Shown here piece after piece: positions 1 through 10,816 of a stretch of 64,000 nucleotides of DNA. The translations under genes and the position numbers were made by a program. The DNA is from Spinacia oleracea (Eukaryota > Streptophyta > Magnoliopsida > Caryophyllales > Amaranthaceae). The first letter of the stretch is position 1. Each line of letters starts with the position of its first letter. Below the pieces are notes generated by a model, which did no database searches, had not been told where the DNA came from, and was given only the letters and a program-made list of their open reading frames with translations. The stretch spans positions 80,233,141 to 80,297,140 of the forward strand of contig NC_079487.1 in NCBI RefSeq assembly GCF_020520425.1, given 5' to 3'.

Positions 1-443
1 ATGGGAGTCAAATTGTGTGTAAATTTGTAATTGTAGGAAAATTCAAATACCAAAATCGGTATCTCATTTTCTTCATTACCACTTGGGGTGGTATTGGATA
101 TTTGGATGTGAAAAAAAAAACACAAATACTGGGATGAAATTGCATTACCATGTTGCTTTCCTAGCCAAATTACACTTAAATTCATTCCATTGCCGGCATC
201 TATTACCGGCCGAGTGGAAGGAGCTTAAATTGCTTGATGGATTCTTCAATTTGATGTAATTCAGCATTTTGAAGTTCTTGTAAAAGAAAGAAAGACTTGC
301 TATGAGCAAAGGAGAACTTCACCTACTGTTTCAAGTTACCAACACCTAAATCCTTTACCAGGGGCTAAAGTCTTGTCATTTTGTTCAACTCTTACAAATA
401 TTCTAGTACTAGTAATTAGTAAACAGGAGGAGCAGAAATACCA
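1..443. other. Upstream region of the NLR gene, no gene seen
   Basis: No open frame or family motif is recognisable here. The stretch just before the NLR start codon does not encode the heptad-rich coiled coil expected at the N-terminus of this family, so the missing CC exon is either absent or lies left of the window. Confidence 0.5.
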
Positions 444-3400
444 ATGTTAACTTCCTCACAAAATAATTTCTTATGTCAGGTTCCAAGCTTTCTTACTTGT
501 GCTTCTGTAGCTTCATACTCGAACACTGCAAATTATTCAACAAGCACTGTACACATAAGCAATCGCTTGCAAGACATTCTGACACAGGCGGGCTCTTTGG
601 GTCTTTCACAACAAACACAGTCATGGGAAATGCAGCAAGAAGAGCAGGCAAGAACATCATCTTTAATACGTGAACCAATTGTATATGGGAGAGATGTCGT
701 TAAGACTGAGATAATCCAACGGTTATTGAAAGATGAACCATGTTGTGAGGATTATATGGTAATTCCTATTTTTGGAATAGGAGGAATTGGGAAGACGACC
801 CTTGCTCAAAGTGTTTACAACGATGAGCTAGTCAAAGCTCACTTTGATGTAAAAGCATGGGTGTGTGTTTCTTATGTGTTTGATGTAAAACAAATAACGG
901 CAACAATTATCAATTCCGCCACTCAGGCAACAGAAAACTTTAGTGATCTTAATGGGGCACAAGAAAATTTGAAGCATCTGCTAGCAAGCAAAAGGTTCTT
1001 GATTGTTCTTGATGATATCTGGAGTGATGAATATGATCCTTGGGACCAACTTCAGACCCCTTTCCATGCTGCAGCAAAGGGAAGCAGAGTTATAATCACA
1101 ACAAGAATAGAGAGGGTAGCGAAGAACATGCTTAGGAGACAAAATCAAAGTCCCATTGTTTATTTAAAGGGTTTATCAGATGATGACTGTTGGCTTCTTT
1201 TTCAGCAGCATGCACTTGTAGATCCTGACCTTGTTGAGATACGAAATGAAGTATTAGGACTATTCAAAGGATTGCCTTTAGCTGCAAAAGCTCTAGGAGG
1301 TCTCCTCCGGAAAAAGGATAAGAGCAAGTGGCCAAAGATACTAAAGAGCAACATTTGGAGCGAGGAATGTGGTGTTTTACCTGCCCTGAGGTTAAGTTAT
1401 CATCATCTCCCACAATACCTAAAACGCGTATTTGCTTATTGTTCTATATTTCCTAAAGATCATGAATTTCTTGAGAAAGATATTGTCTTAATGTGGATGG
1501 CTGAAGGCTTGCTGCCAGAGAATGAGGAGGAAAGCATGGAAGACGCGGGCAGTAACTTTTTCGTTGACCTAGTGTCAAGATCATTACTGGAACCAAGTCC
1601 ATCTAGTGATGGAGGGTGTTTCATTATGCATGATCTAGTTCATGATTTAGCTCAATGGGCTGCAGGTGATATCTGTTGTACAATGAATATCAATAAAGTT
1701 TCCAGCAGAACTCGCTATTTCTCTTTTACTTCAGAAGTACTGGAAGGACAACCCTGGACTCTAGGGAAAGTTAGCCAGTTGAGAACATTTGCCTTTTTTG
1801 GGGGAGCATTTGACAATGTACTTCCAATACAAATGCTAGATTCCATTTTTCGACAATTTCAATATTTGCGCGTGCTGTCTATGGCTCACATAGGAATTAT
1901 TACTGAATTACCAAATTGTATTGGTAGTCTGAATCATTTACGGTATCTTGACCTGTCCTTCAATTTACAGTTAAAGGAGCTGCCAGAATCAACTAGCAAA
2001 CTTTGCAACCTCCAAACACTGCTGTTGAAAGACTGTCAATTCCTCAGAAAGGTTGTAACAAATATGGAACTCCTAACTGAACTTCGTCACCTGGACATTG
2101 ATCAGACTGATTTGTTGGAGATGCCAGCTGGGATTGGGAAATTAACAAATTTGCGAACATTAAACCAATTCTTCTTGACAGCAGAGTCTGGAAGAATGAT
2201 ACTCGAGTTGAAGAACTTGAAATGTCTCAGTGGCTCACTGCACATATCTGGCCTACAACATGTGGTGAGGAGTGAAGATGCAAAAGAAGTCAGGCTGTAT
2301 GAAAAACTAGGCCTTGATATGTTGAAAATGTCTTGGGGAGCTTCTACCCATGAAGTTGATCACAACATTGAAAGAGATGCACTTGAGCAATTGCAGCCTC
2401 ATAAATTTATCAGAGAGTTAGAATTGAATGGATACAGGTCCTTTATATTTCCTACTTGGTTAGGAAATCCTTATTTCACTAAGATGGTTGTCATAAGACT
2501 GGAGGGTTGTCCAAGATGTGAAAACTTACCACCACTAGGGCAGTTACCCTTGTTGCAGGAGCTTTCCATAGAACTGATGGATGGTATTAAGACTGTAGGT
2601 CTTGAATTTTACGGCATTGGTTGTTTAAACCCATTTCCTGCATTGAAAACTTTGCGGTTCAAGTATATAGAGTATTGGAAACAGTGGTTGCCCCCATCAG
2701 TTGACGACAGTAGCAAGGTGTTTCCCTGCCTTGAAGAACTTTTAATTTCAGATTGTCCGTTGTTGGAGGGATATTTTCCTTCCCACCTCCCATCTCTAAA
2801 ACTACTGGATATTGTTAACTGCAGTGAGCTGAAAGTCTCACTTCCAATATGCCCTCTGCTCCAGGAACTGAAGATAAGTAAGTGTAAAGAGTTATCTACC
2901 ACTGCACCTGTCATATGTTGTTCAGAAAGCCTAATGCTTTTTGATATATCACAATTTACCGGGATTCAGGGATTTTGGGTTCAAGGAGTCGAAACTCTTA
3001 GGGTAATAGGCGGCGGTTATTTAGAAATAGGAGTAGATCACCGGAAGCGCTTAGAGTTGGTGAACTGTCCAAAATTTGAGAAGCTGTGGCCTGATCAATT
3101 TGGGGAGTTGAACGATCTGACCCATGTTGTATTAGTAAACTGTGAAGAACTGGCTATGTTCTTGGAAACTAATTTGCTGTCAAGTGTGAAACATCTCAGA
3201 ATTTACGGTAACAATTCATTGAATGATTTAGGCAAGTTAACCAACCAAACCACTTGTCTTGAAGAGCTGCTTATTCAAAGGTGTTCATCTCTCATCAGTA
3301 TTGGTAATTTACCCCTGACTCTTCGAATGCTAATAATAGAAGTTGTTAACATAGAGCAGCCGGCTCAAGAGTGGGGACTTCACCTCCTTACTTGTCTGAA

Positions 3401-3674
3401 ATCTCTTAAACTCATAAACGTAGGCAGCTCTGTAGATTCAGTACAGTCTATCCCTGACCCAGATCTTTATCTTCCCTCTTCCTTATCTGACTTGACCATC
3501 TTCGGGTTTGGGAGTTTGAAATCCATTTCGTGTTTTAGCCTTCCCAACCTGACTTACATTTGGATCCAGAATTGTCCTAAGATGAGCAAAAGATGTATAC
3601 AGGTCTCTGAGGGACTTGTGATAAAGAGTGGCGCGTCATACCTTCATGTCAAAAGGGCTGCTTCCAATTACTGA
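444..3674 (+). CDS. NB-LRR disease resistance protein (RPP13-like CNL type), CC domain mostly missing
   Basis: Intracellular immune receptor of 1076 aa; NLRs of this class bind ADP/ATP and trigger defence on effector perception. NB-ARC motifs are all present in order: P-loop GIGGIGKTT (111-119), RNBS-A around FDVKAWVCVS (134-143), kinase-2 LIVLDDIW (186-193), RNBS-B GSRVIITTR (213-221), GLPLAAKALGG (276-286), RNBS-D YCSIFP (332-337) and MHDLVHDLAQ (395-404). LRRs follow from about residue 450 to about 1050, with typical LPxxIGxLxxLRYLDLS units. The kinase-2 tryptophan (DDIW) marks it as non-TIR. The first 70 residues only match the tail of a usual CC region (HISNRLQDILTQAGSLGL), so about 150 residues of CC are lacking. 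Either it is truncated or an upstream exon lies outside the window. The frame is otherwise uninterrupted. Start chosen as the first ATG of the frame; a start at an upstream exon cannot be excluded. Confidence 0.88.
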   Translation: MLTSSQNNFLCQVPSFLTCASVASYSNTANYSTSTVHISNRLQDILTQAGSLGLSQQTQSWEMQQEEQARTSSLIREPIVYGRDVVKTEIIQRLLKDEPCCEDYMVIPIFGIGGIGKTTLAQSVYNDELVKAHFDVKAWVCVSYVFDVKQITATIINSATQATENFSDLNGAQENLKHLLASKRFLIVLDDIWSDEYDPWDQLQTPFHAAAKGSRVIITTRIERVAKNMLRRQNQSPIVYLKGLSDDDCWLLFQQHALVDPDLVEIRNEVLGLFKGLPLAAKALGGLLRKKDKSKWPKILKSNIWSEECGVLPALRLSYHHLPQYLKRVFAYCSIFPKDHEFLEKDIVLMWMAEGLLPENEEESMEDAGSNFFVDLVSRSLLEPSPSSDGGCFIMHDLVHDLAQWAAGDICCTMNINKVSSRTRYFSFTSEVLEGQPWTLGKVSQLRTFAFFGGAFDNVLPIQMLDSIFRQFQYLRVLSMAHIGIITELPNCIGSLNHLRYLDLSFNLQLKELPESTSKLCNLQTLLLKDCQFLRKVVTNMELLTELRHLDIDQTDLLEMPAGIGKLTNLRTLNQFFLTAESGRMILELKNLKCLSGSLHISGLQHVVRSEDAKEVRLYEKLGLDMLKMSWGASTHEVDHNIERDALEQLQPHKFIRELELNGYRSFIFPTWLGNPYFTKMVVIRLEGCPRCENLPPLGQLPLLQELSIELMDGIKTVGLEFYGIGCLNPFPALKTLRFKYIEYWKQWLPPSVDDSSKVFPCLEELLISDCPLLEGYFPSHLPSLKLLDIVNCSELKVSLPICPLLQELKISKCKELSTTAPVICCSESLMLFDISQFTGIQGFWVQGVETLRVIGGGYLEIGVDHRKRLELVNCPKFEKLWPDQFGELNDLTHVVLVNCEELAMFLETNLLSSVKHLRIYGNNSLNDLGKLTNQTTCLEELLIQRCSSLISIGNLPLTLRMLIIEVVNIEQPAQEWGLHLLTCLKSLKLINVGSSVDSVQSIPDPDLYLPSSLSDLTIFGFGSLKSISCFSLPNLTYIWIQNCPKMSKRCIQVSEGLVIKSGASYLHVKRAASNY

Positions 3675-4855
3675 TCTGAAAAATGCAGCTTCTGTGAGGT
3701 ATTGTCATACTTATTACTGATAAATAAATGCTTAATGTTGCATTAGTTTTAAATACATGATTGATGATCTGTATTACAGAAAAAGGAACCATTGAAATTA
3801 TAATACCATGTCATTCATACTTCAATGCTGTGTATTTTTCTTGCTCATTCTGAAATGAGTAATATTTTAAACCTCTTTGTTTGGTTTCTTTACAATGTTT
3901 TTCAGGTGCTCTTTAATACTTGTGGTTGAAGAGAATAGAATCCTATACCTTTAAAACATGCAAACTTGAAATTACTATTGCAGCAATAGTGTTGTTACGA
4001 TTTTGCCCCTGCCTCTACCTCTTTACTACCGAGTTACCCTTCTCCACGTTGTTTCTTTGCCTTCTCTTCGGATCAAGCCACTCATCTTTCTTCTGCTTCC
4101 CTGCTTCCCCAGGTTCTAAACCCTAGCTCCTCCACCCCCAATTTTTATCTCCTTTCCCGTCTTCTACCTCTCTCCTTTATTGGTCTGAGATGCTACTTGA
4201 ACTACTAGGGTTGATTTTCTTTCTCTCTCTCCTTTGTTCTTCGTACTACTTGAACAAGATCTACAGAAGACCACGAATGGAACAAGATCTGGTAGTTTTC
4301 GGTGGTATTCGCGCTATTTCTCAACGTCGGGATGAATTATTCAATGCTAGGGTTCGATTCTTTGCGGCTCCAGTTCAGGTTGTTTTCGTGATTCAATCTC
4401 GCTTGGTAAGCATTCTCTTTGAACAATGAGGGATTTCATAGAAATTAATTACTGGTTATTGAATTTATGGCTTTTATACAGATTTTGAAAAACGATTTAT
4501 TTATTTAGCTTAATTTCATGGGTTCTAATTTGAATTTTTGATTTATCACTTTTTCCTATTTGTTTGAATTTGGGAAATAAGGCTTCATTTTTGTCAATTT
4601 GTATTGTTTTGATGATTATCTGTTGAATATTTTGAGCCTGGTGTTGTTTTTCGACTTCACAAATTAACATAAAGGTATTAATTGAAACCTTGTTATGCTA
4701 ATTTAATTGAATTGAGGACCAGACTTGCGGTGTGCTAAACCTTAAAATGGCATTAGTTATTTTAAACTTTTAGCATCTCAACTGAATTAATTATAGGTAC
4801 TCTGTATAATAATTAACACTTAAGAACTAATTCTTTATTTGACCAAAACATTTAG
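3675..4855. other. NLR 3' region and leader-like sequence, no assigned gene
   Basis: 3675-3920 is probably NLR 3' UTR. 4000-4410 is pyrimidine-rich, contains 'aaaccctag' and an open frame (4190-4429) of 79 codons starting MLLELLGLIFF. It looks like a 5' leader plus first exon (GT follows at 4379) but matches no family I know. 4430-4855 is AT-rich and intron-like. Confidence 0.4.
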
Positions 4856-5222
4856 GTGAAGTTGTAAGCTGGAAAAGGAGACTTGCAATTGCTTTTGACA
4901 CAGCTCAAGGTGTGTAGAAACTGCCTATATATTTTCCTTCCTTTCCTAACAACCCGACCATAAATCTTGTAATTGTTTATCGTTAATTAGTATTATTAGT
5001 TTTTAAAGCATGCACTAAAACCAGTACATCATTTGTAACACCAGGATTGGTCTACTTGCACACTGGTTGCAGCCCACCCATAGTCCATCCAGATGTGAAG
5101 CCGGCTAATATACTACTGAATCAACATCTTTAGGCCAAGGTGGCTGATTTTGGTTTCTCTAAAATCTTCCCAGTTGAACACGTCTCAAAATTATCATCTA
5201 CCCCTGATTATGTTGACTATCA
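4856..5222 (+). pseudogene. Receptor-like kinase fragment (malectin-like/LRR-I type), two exons, disabled
   Basis: Exon 4856-4909 encodes VVSWKRRLAIAFDTAQ and ends at a GT donor. Exon 5045-5222 follows an AG acceptor and encodes the catalytic loop and start of the activation segment of a Ser/Thr kinase. Visible motifs are [19 protein letters not shown], then an in-frame TAG, then AKVADFGFSK and FPVEHVS. The HRD motif reads HPD, and the usual GTPGYLDPEY is degraded to STPDYVDY. The wording resembles LRR-RLK subfamily I (MEE39/IOS1-like) kinases. No other kinase exons are seen nearby, so this is an isolated remnant. Confidence 0.8.
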
Positions 5223-7449
5223 GTAAGTGCATTTTCCTAACTCGATTTAGAAAATAGATTTTTTGCTTTTTCTAAGGTCAGTGCATCATGAACTGTTTAC
5301 TGTCTAAGTAGAATATTTTGTTTTTTGTGTTGCTACCTAAGAAATTTTAATTGGGTTATGATTCTAGATTTCTAGATTATGGAACTTCAAAGGTGTTGGT
5401 TCTTTAATATTATACCTAAGGTGTTTTAATTGTAAGGGCTTAGCGAACGGCTATCTACTCATATACTCGATATTTTTTGGTTTATTCCTGTTAAAATTCG
5501 AAAATTTGGAGTAATTTCATAAGTTTGGGCATGCTGTAAATCTTCCTTTCCTTACTGTGCTATTATCAGATTTTTTTGTTTGCAGATTTTTTTGAAAACA
5601 ACTTCCATATGATCATTTTAGCCAGGCTTCATAATTGATTTTCAAACTTTTAAAAGAAGAATTATGGAAGGAAAATAAGTATTGTACTGATATTGATTAA
5701 TTGTAACTACTTTGCTGGATCGATTTTCAAATCAGTGGTTGATAAATACTCTCTTGGTCCTAAATTAATACTTCTCCATATATTATACACTTCATGAATA
5801 TTGTTTTATGCTTAGACGCCTAACGTACTCCCACTTAAATGTGATAGAGATTGTATTGAAAGAAGGCGACTATTATGAAGAGGGTTTTAGTGAAATCTTG
5901 GAGAAAACTCGATTAGAGGGAGTAGTATGTTACAATAATCACCCCAGTAACCATTGAAAAGCTTATAAAATAATCTTCCTTTTTTAATTTTTGTTTACCT
6001 TTATCCATCAACTGATTGACTTTTTTTCTTGTGTTTTTAGCGAGTATAGGCTTCACTCTTTACATTAGACTTCTTTTGCGGAACTAATAATTACTAAAGC
6101 TCATGCGACATCTAACTAAATGAGTCATTTTTATAGCTTGTTACTCAATCTGATTTGTGTACTTTCTTTAACTTACCTTTTGATTTTCTTTGACTTCTTT
6201 TCGAGAACTAATCTGATTTCTTTTCAGTCAGACTTCTTTTCACTAATCTGATTTGTGTACATTTCAGTTATGTGTAACCAAATCGTATTCGCTGTAGTCT
6301 TCATTTTACATCTTGGTTGCAGATTGTTGTACCAACTATTTCTATTCAGTTGGAGATTCTAGATCCAGAACTAACTTAGGTTTTGCGTTAGCGAAACCAA
6401 GATTCAACAATCTTCAATGGCGGACTATGATTTTATAGAGTTGGACATGAGGTAATTTTTGTGTTTCCTTTGTGATTTAGGTTTCGTGACTTCACCCTAT
6501 GTTTCCCCTTTTCTAATTGGACGTTTCATGAGAATAATTAGTTTAGGGTTTATGCTCACAATAATGGAACTGGAAGCTTTTTGCATCAATTTTGTGCGCG
6601 TGAATTCTAGGGTTTCAAAGTTTTATTTTTAATTTTTTATCTCGGATGGAGCTTAGCGCCAAATGGTTCAAAATAATTTAATTTGGAAGCTGTGTTCTCT
6701 GTATAATGAATTTTATATGATTTTCATGTGTATTAGATGCTTTTAGCTTGTTATATGTTTTGAACTATTTTAACTTTACTAATCAGTTAATTTTCGGTGG
6801 TCTGGACTAATTTATTTGCTCAATACTGGCGTTTGGACTGCATAGTCAAGTTGGTGATGATTTTTATGCTTGTTGTACTTTCCTACAAGATCTGCTGGAA
6901 AATTGGTTGCTATGATTCTGATGTTTTGCTTCCATGGACCAGACTATATTCAGGATGAACTTAAGTTTGGGGAAATTTGTAGATAATTCACTTTTTATTT
7001 AACATTAGTAACACCGATCAATGAGTGATTTTGTCGTATATTTCGTATCTTTTATCCTAATAGATTCACAGACTACACAATGAATTTTTCTGGAAGTTGT
7101 GTGCTCTGTATAATGAATTTTCTGGAAGTTGTGTGCTCTGTATAATGAATTTCAGGGATTCTAATGATTTGTTCATGTTTATTGGAAACAAATGGAGTGT
7201 AAGATAGTAACTACCAGAAAATATCAAATACGGACCCTTGCCAGTTTAGTACAAGCGGACTATCTGGTTTAAAAATATGTGCGATAAACATTTTCTGGGT
7301 AGCTCTCTTATACAATTTCCTGTCTTTTTTACTCCGTGTTTATTATAGCTGGGACAAATTTCCTGTCACTAGAAGTTGAAAACTACTTGATTGATGTCTT
7401 TTGATCTTGAAGTTGACTCCTGTTTTTCTGAATTTCTTTTGTTTATGCA
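5223..7449. other. Intron-like or intergenic AT-rich sequence
   Basis: No supported gene. An ATG at 6416 opens a 12-codon stretch (MADYDFIELDMR) ending at a GTAATT donor-like site, possibly an exon. A 34-bp unit (ttctggaagttgtgtgctc...) is tandemly duplicated at about 7080-7150, and a diverged copy lies near 6690. Confidence 0.4.
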
Positions 7450-8572
7450 GCTTAAAGAATTAAATTCCTTATCATCCTTAATGAAGGACAAGCCCAGGAA
7501 GGATGTATTACCAATAATTCCTCATCTTACTACAGATTCTATGTACTCTTCTTTGTTAGTAATGTTGCACCAGTTATTCGAAACCACTCCGAAATCCCAA
7601 TCTCATGCATTAGTTATTCAAGTTTATTTTCATTTTTAATCCTATTAATATCAATTCTATGTACTCTTCTTTGTTAGTAATGTTGCTTTTGTTGCAGTGC
7701 GTCACTATAATCACTGGTCCCCGGAAATAAAATTTACATTTGACCTGTTTCGATGATTAGGTCTTGCAACGGAAACAAGCATTACAAAAGTATAAGCACA
7801 TATTATTTGCAGATGACCAGTACCGAAGTTGGCAGGAGGTTTGTAGTATTGTTTTGGATACAATCCATGTGAAAAGTAACTTTCAAATGTTGAACATTAA
7901 TTTCTGTGTTATTTGTGGTTTAAGGTTGAAGCATCATGCAACGATGATCCTGAGGGTCTGTCACTTAAATTAGCTGAAAAGGGGGTTGTTTCTACTGCTT
8001 TGGAGGTGGCAGAAAGTGCCTGATTGTCTATAGATCTTCGGAGAGAATCGCAAGGCAGACAACTCGTCAAACTTCTTATAGTAGACCCATTGAGGGGAGG
8101 GAGTCCAGGTGAAGCCTCACGTTTTCTTTCATATTTGCACTAATCAAATGATGCTCTACCTGTTGCAATGGGAGCTACGTAACTTTTACCTCACCTGAGA
8201 TGACATCAACTTTTTGTAATTACCTTCCAATCCTGGTGCTATATTAGTATTTGTCATTTAATTTTCAATCTTTTCAAACATAGCAGTACACACAAAGGCA
8301 TATGTGATATTGTTATTGACTTATTGGAGTTCCACATGTAATATTGTTATTTATCCTATTTGCTGAAGGTTAACTTTTTCCTGAAGAGGAAAGACTGTAA
8401 TGTATCTGATGCTGAGGTATCTAGGCTGAACTCTTGGGCTTTGGGTCTTCGGGTTCTTTATGCCTTGCCATTGCCTTGGCAGCAAAGATGTTCATCCCTA
8501 CATGAGCACCCCCAATTAATCCTCTAGGTGTTGTTGATGAGGAAACATATACAGTCTGCTACTCTGGTACGT
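7450..8572 (+). pseudogene. ZFYVE26-like (At2g25730-type) large-protein gene fragment, 5' block
   Basis: Several exons with conserved splice sites. The blocks are: from 7450 (KELNSLSSLMKDKPRKD); about 7761-7837 (LQRKQALQKYKHILFADD, SWQE); 7923-8219 (ASCNDDPEGLSLKLAEKG, LRRESQGRQLVKLL, EASRFLS, DALPVAMGA); and about 8371-8572 (FFLKRKDCNVSDAEVSRL, WALGLRVLYALPLPWQQRC, HEHPQLIL, VLLMRKHIQSATL). I recall these motifs from the very large plant homologue of human ZFYVE26, an endosomal/lysosomal partner of spatacsin. Disabling changes are in-frame stops after AESA, after SYLH, after VAMGAT, within LRxHQLF and after QLIL. The last exon ends at GTACGT; the next exon is at 14317, beyond a retrotransposon. 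The family name comes from memory and needs a search. Confidence 0.65.
7536..7687 (+). repeat. 32-bp direct repeat (7536-7567 and 7656-7687)
   Basis: The segment beginning ttctatgtactcttctttg occurs twice, 120 bp apart, the first copy inside the ZFYVE26-like exon block. It looks like a small local duplication that duplicated the exon end. Confidence 0.6.
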
Positions 8573-8579
8573 TATTGCT

Positions 8580-8717
<138 letters not shown>

Positions 8718-8947
8718 ATAAGCAAAGTTTATATCTGATATGATGCAAACTCTCGGTTATGCAAAATGTGTTGCTTGTATTGATTTGTTACAAATGATTT
8801 ACATTGGTATTTATAGTGGTGAGTTCCACTATTCAATGTCAAGCTACTACCTAGTTTACCTAGAGTAGGAGGCAAGAAATTTTGCCAATTCATTAAATGC
8901 AAGGTTGGATATTCACATTTTGTAGTGTAAATGTTTGACTCTTAACA
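8718..8947 (-). repeat. 3' LTR of the copia element
   Basis: On the minus strand the LTR begins TGTTAAGAGTC directly after the polypurine tract. A homologous 116-bp piece of the same U3 recurs at 14024-14139 on the plus strand. The far end merges into the (TA)n tract and could not be fixed; no target duplication was found. Confidence 0.7.
8806..8816 (-). promoter_or_regulatory. TATA box in the copia LTR
   Basis: CTATAAATACC on the minus strand, about 135 nt inside the LTR, a plausible U3/R promoter position. Confidence 0.5.
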
Positions 8948-9103
8948 CTCCCCCTTGAATGTCCATCTTTAACGATGTACTAGTTTTGTGATTATATGCT
9001 TTTGTATACTGCCTCATTAAAAACATTGTCAGGAAAAACCCAGCGGGATAAAAACCTGATCGAAGGGAAAAAGAGTGCAGTGCATATTATACTCCCCCTC
9101 AAT

Positions 9104-10735
9104 TTAATATAGCTCATGAAGACGACGCATTCCAATTTTGTGTACCAACTGCTCAAGCCTCTTCGAAGGAAGAGATTTGGTAAACAAATCAGCAAGATTG
9201 TCACACGATTGAATCTGTTGGACGTTTATCGTTCCTTCTTTCTGGAGATCGTGTGTGAAGAACAACTTTGGAGATATGTGTTTTGTTCGATCACCCTTGA
9301 TGTACCCTTCAGTTACTTGTGCGATGCATGCAGTATTGTCTTCGTAGATGATGGTAGGATTTTCTGTTACTGAGTCCATTCCACATCCTTCTTGGATATT
9401 ACTGATCATTGACCTGAGCCATACACATTCTCGTCCAGCTTCATAAAGAGCAATCAATTCCTCATGGTTTGATGATGTAGCGGTCAATGTTTGTTTCGTT
9501 GATTTCCAGGATATTGCAGTACCTCCATAAGTGAACAAATATCCAGTTTGTGACTTGGCCTTCTGTGGATCCGATAAGTATCCAGCATCTGCATATCCAA
9601 TGGGAGTAGCATCTTTTCTTGACTGATAGAGTAGACCAAGATCTGGTTTTCCTCGTAGATAACGGAATAAGTGCCTTATTCCATTCCAATGTCTCTTTGT
9701 TGGCGAATTGCTATACCTGGCTAACAAGTTCACAGAAAAAGCAATATCGGGTCTAGTATTGTTAGCTAAATACATTAAAGCGCCAATTGCACTTAGATAT
9801 GGTACTTCAGGACCAAGAATTTCTTCATTTTCATCTCGAGGTCTGAATGGGTCATCTTTCATATTCAAAGATCGAACGATCATAGGGGAATTCATTGGGT
9901 GTGATTTGTCCATGTAAAAGCGTTTTAGGACCCTTTCTGTGTAATTTGATTGATGGACAGAAATTCCCTCTTTCAAGTGCTCAATTTGTAGTCCAAGACA
10001 AAATTTGGTTTTTCCAAGATCTTTCATCTCAAATTCTTTCATCAAGTATTTTGCAGTTTGTTCAAGGTCTCGTGGAGTTCCAATGATATTTAAATCATCC
10101 ACATATACTGCAATGATAGCGAATCCTGACTGGGATCGTTTAATGAAAACGCAGGGACTGATTTGGTTGTTTTTGAATCCTTTTTTCACAAGGTATTCAC
10201 TAAGACAATTATACCACATTCTTCCAGATTGTTTTAGCCCATAAAGTGACCTTTTCAGCTTTATGGAAAGCATTTCTTTAGGTTTGTGGTTTTCTGGTAA
10301 TTTTAGTCCTTCAGGGACTTTCATATAAATGTCTGCGTCAAGTGATCCATATAAATATGCGGTCACAACGTCCATTAATCGCATTTGCAGTTCTTTCGAA
10401 ACCGTCAAGCTTACCAAAAATCTTAGTGTAGTTGCATCAACTACTGGAGAATATGTCTCCTCATAATCAATCCCTGGTATTTGAGAAAAACCTTGGGCAA
10501 CTAGCCTTGCCTTGTATCTTGTAACCTTATTGTTCTCATTCCTTTTTCTCACAAATACCCATTTGTGCCCGACAGGTTTTACACCCTTTGGTGTAGTGGA
10601 TATTTTCCCAAAAACTTCCCGTTTTTCAAGGGATTTCAATTCTGCCTGAATTGCCTCTTTCCATTTTGGCCAATTATGTCTGCGACGGCATTCATCCACT
10701 GTTTTTGGTTCAGGGTCATCATTATCAGATATCAA
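9104..10735 (-). CDS. Copia Pol C-terminal part: reverse transcriptase and RNase H
   Basis: 543-aa frame. RT starts near KWVFVRKRNENNKVTRYKAR, with the catalytic box YVDDLNIIG around residue 220. RNase H follows with YADAGYLSD, SQTGYLF and YEDNTACIAQ, and the frame ends DLFTKSLPSKRLEQLVHKIG, the usual copia C-terminus. It is in the same frame as the PR-IN ORF upstream; a single TAG at 10819-10817 separates them. The annotated start at MISDNDD is therefore only the first Met after that stop, not a natural start. Codons show no other break, so the element is fairly young. Confidence 0.92.
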   Translation of the reverse strand: MISDNDDPEPKTVDECRRRHNWPKWKEAIQAELKSLEKREVFGKISTTPKGVKPVGHKWVFVRKRNENNKVTRYKARLVAQGFSQIPGIDYEETYSPVVDATTLRFLVSLTVSKELQMRLMDVVTAYLYGSLDADIYMKVPEGLKLPENHKPKEMLSIKLKRSLYGLKQSGRMWYNCLSEYLVKKGFKNNQISPCVFIKRSQSGFAIIAVYVDDLNIIGTPRDLEQTAKYLMKEFEMKDLGKTKFCLGLQIEHLKEGISVHQSNYTERVLKRFYMDKSHPMNSPMIVRSLNMKDDPFRPRDENEEILGPEVPYLSAIGALMYLANNTRPDIAFSVNLLARYSNSPTKRHWNGIRHLFRYLRGKPDLGLLYQSRKDATPIGYADAGYLSDPQKAKSQTGYLFTYGGTAISWKSTKQTLTATSSNHEELIALYEAGRECVWLRSMISNIQEGCGMDSVTENPTIIYEDNTACIAQVTEGYIKGDRTKHISPKLFFTHDLQKEGTINVQQIQSCDNLADLFTKSLPSKRLEQLVHKIGMRRLHELY

Positions 10736-10816
10736 TTCAATTGCAATGGAGTAAGCAAATATTTGATCAACGATAACATTTTTCCGGTTGTAATGTTTCT
10801 TGGTTGAAACATAGTT

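Noticed and set aside
2609..2914. Antisense frame in the NLR gene
   Set aside because: Shadow of LRR-coding sequence.
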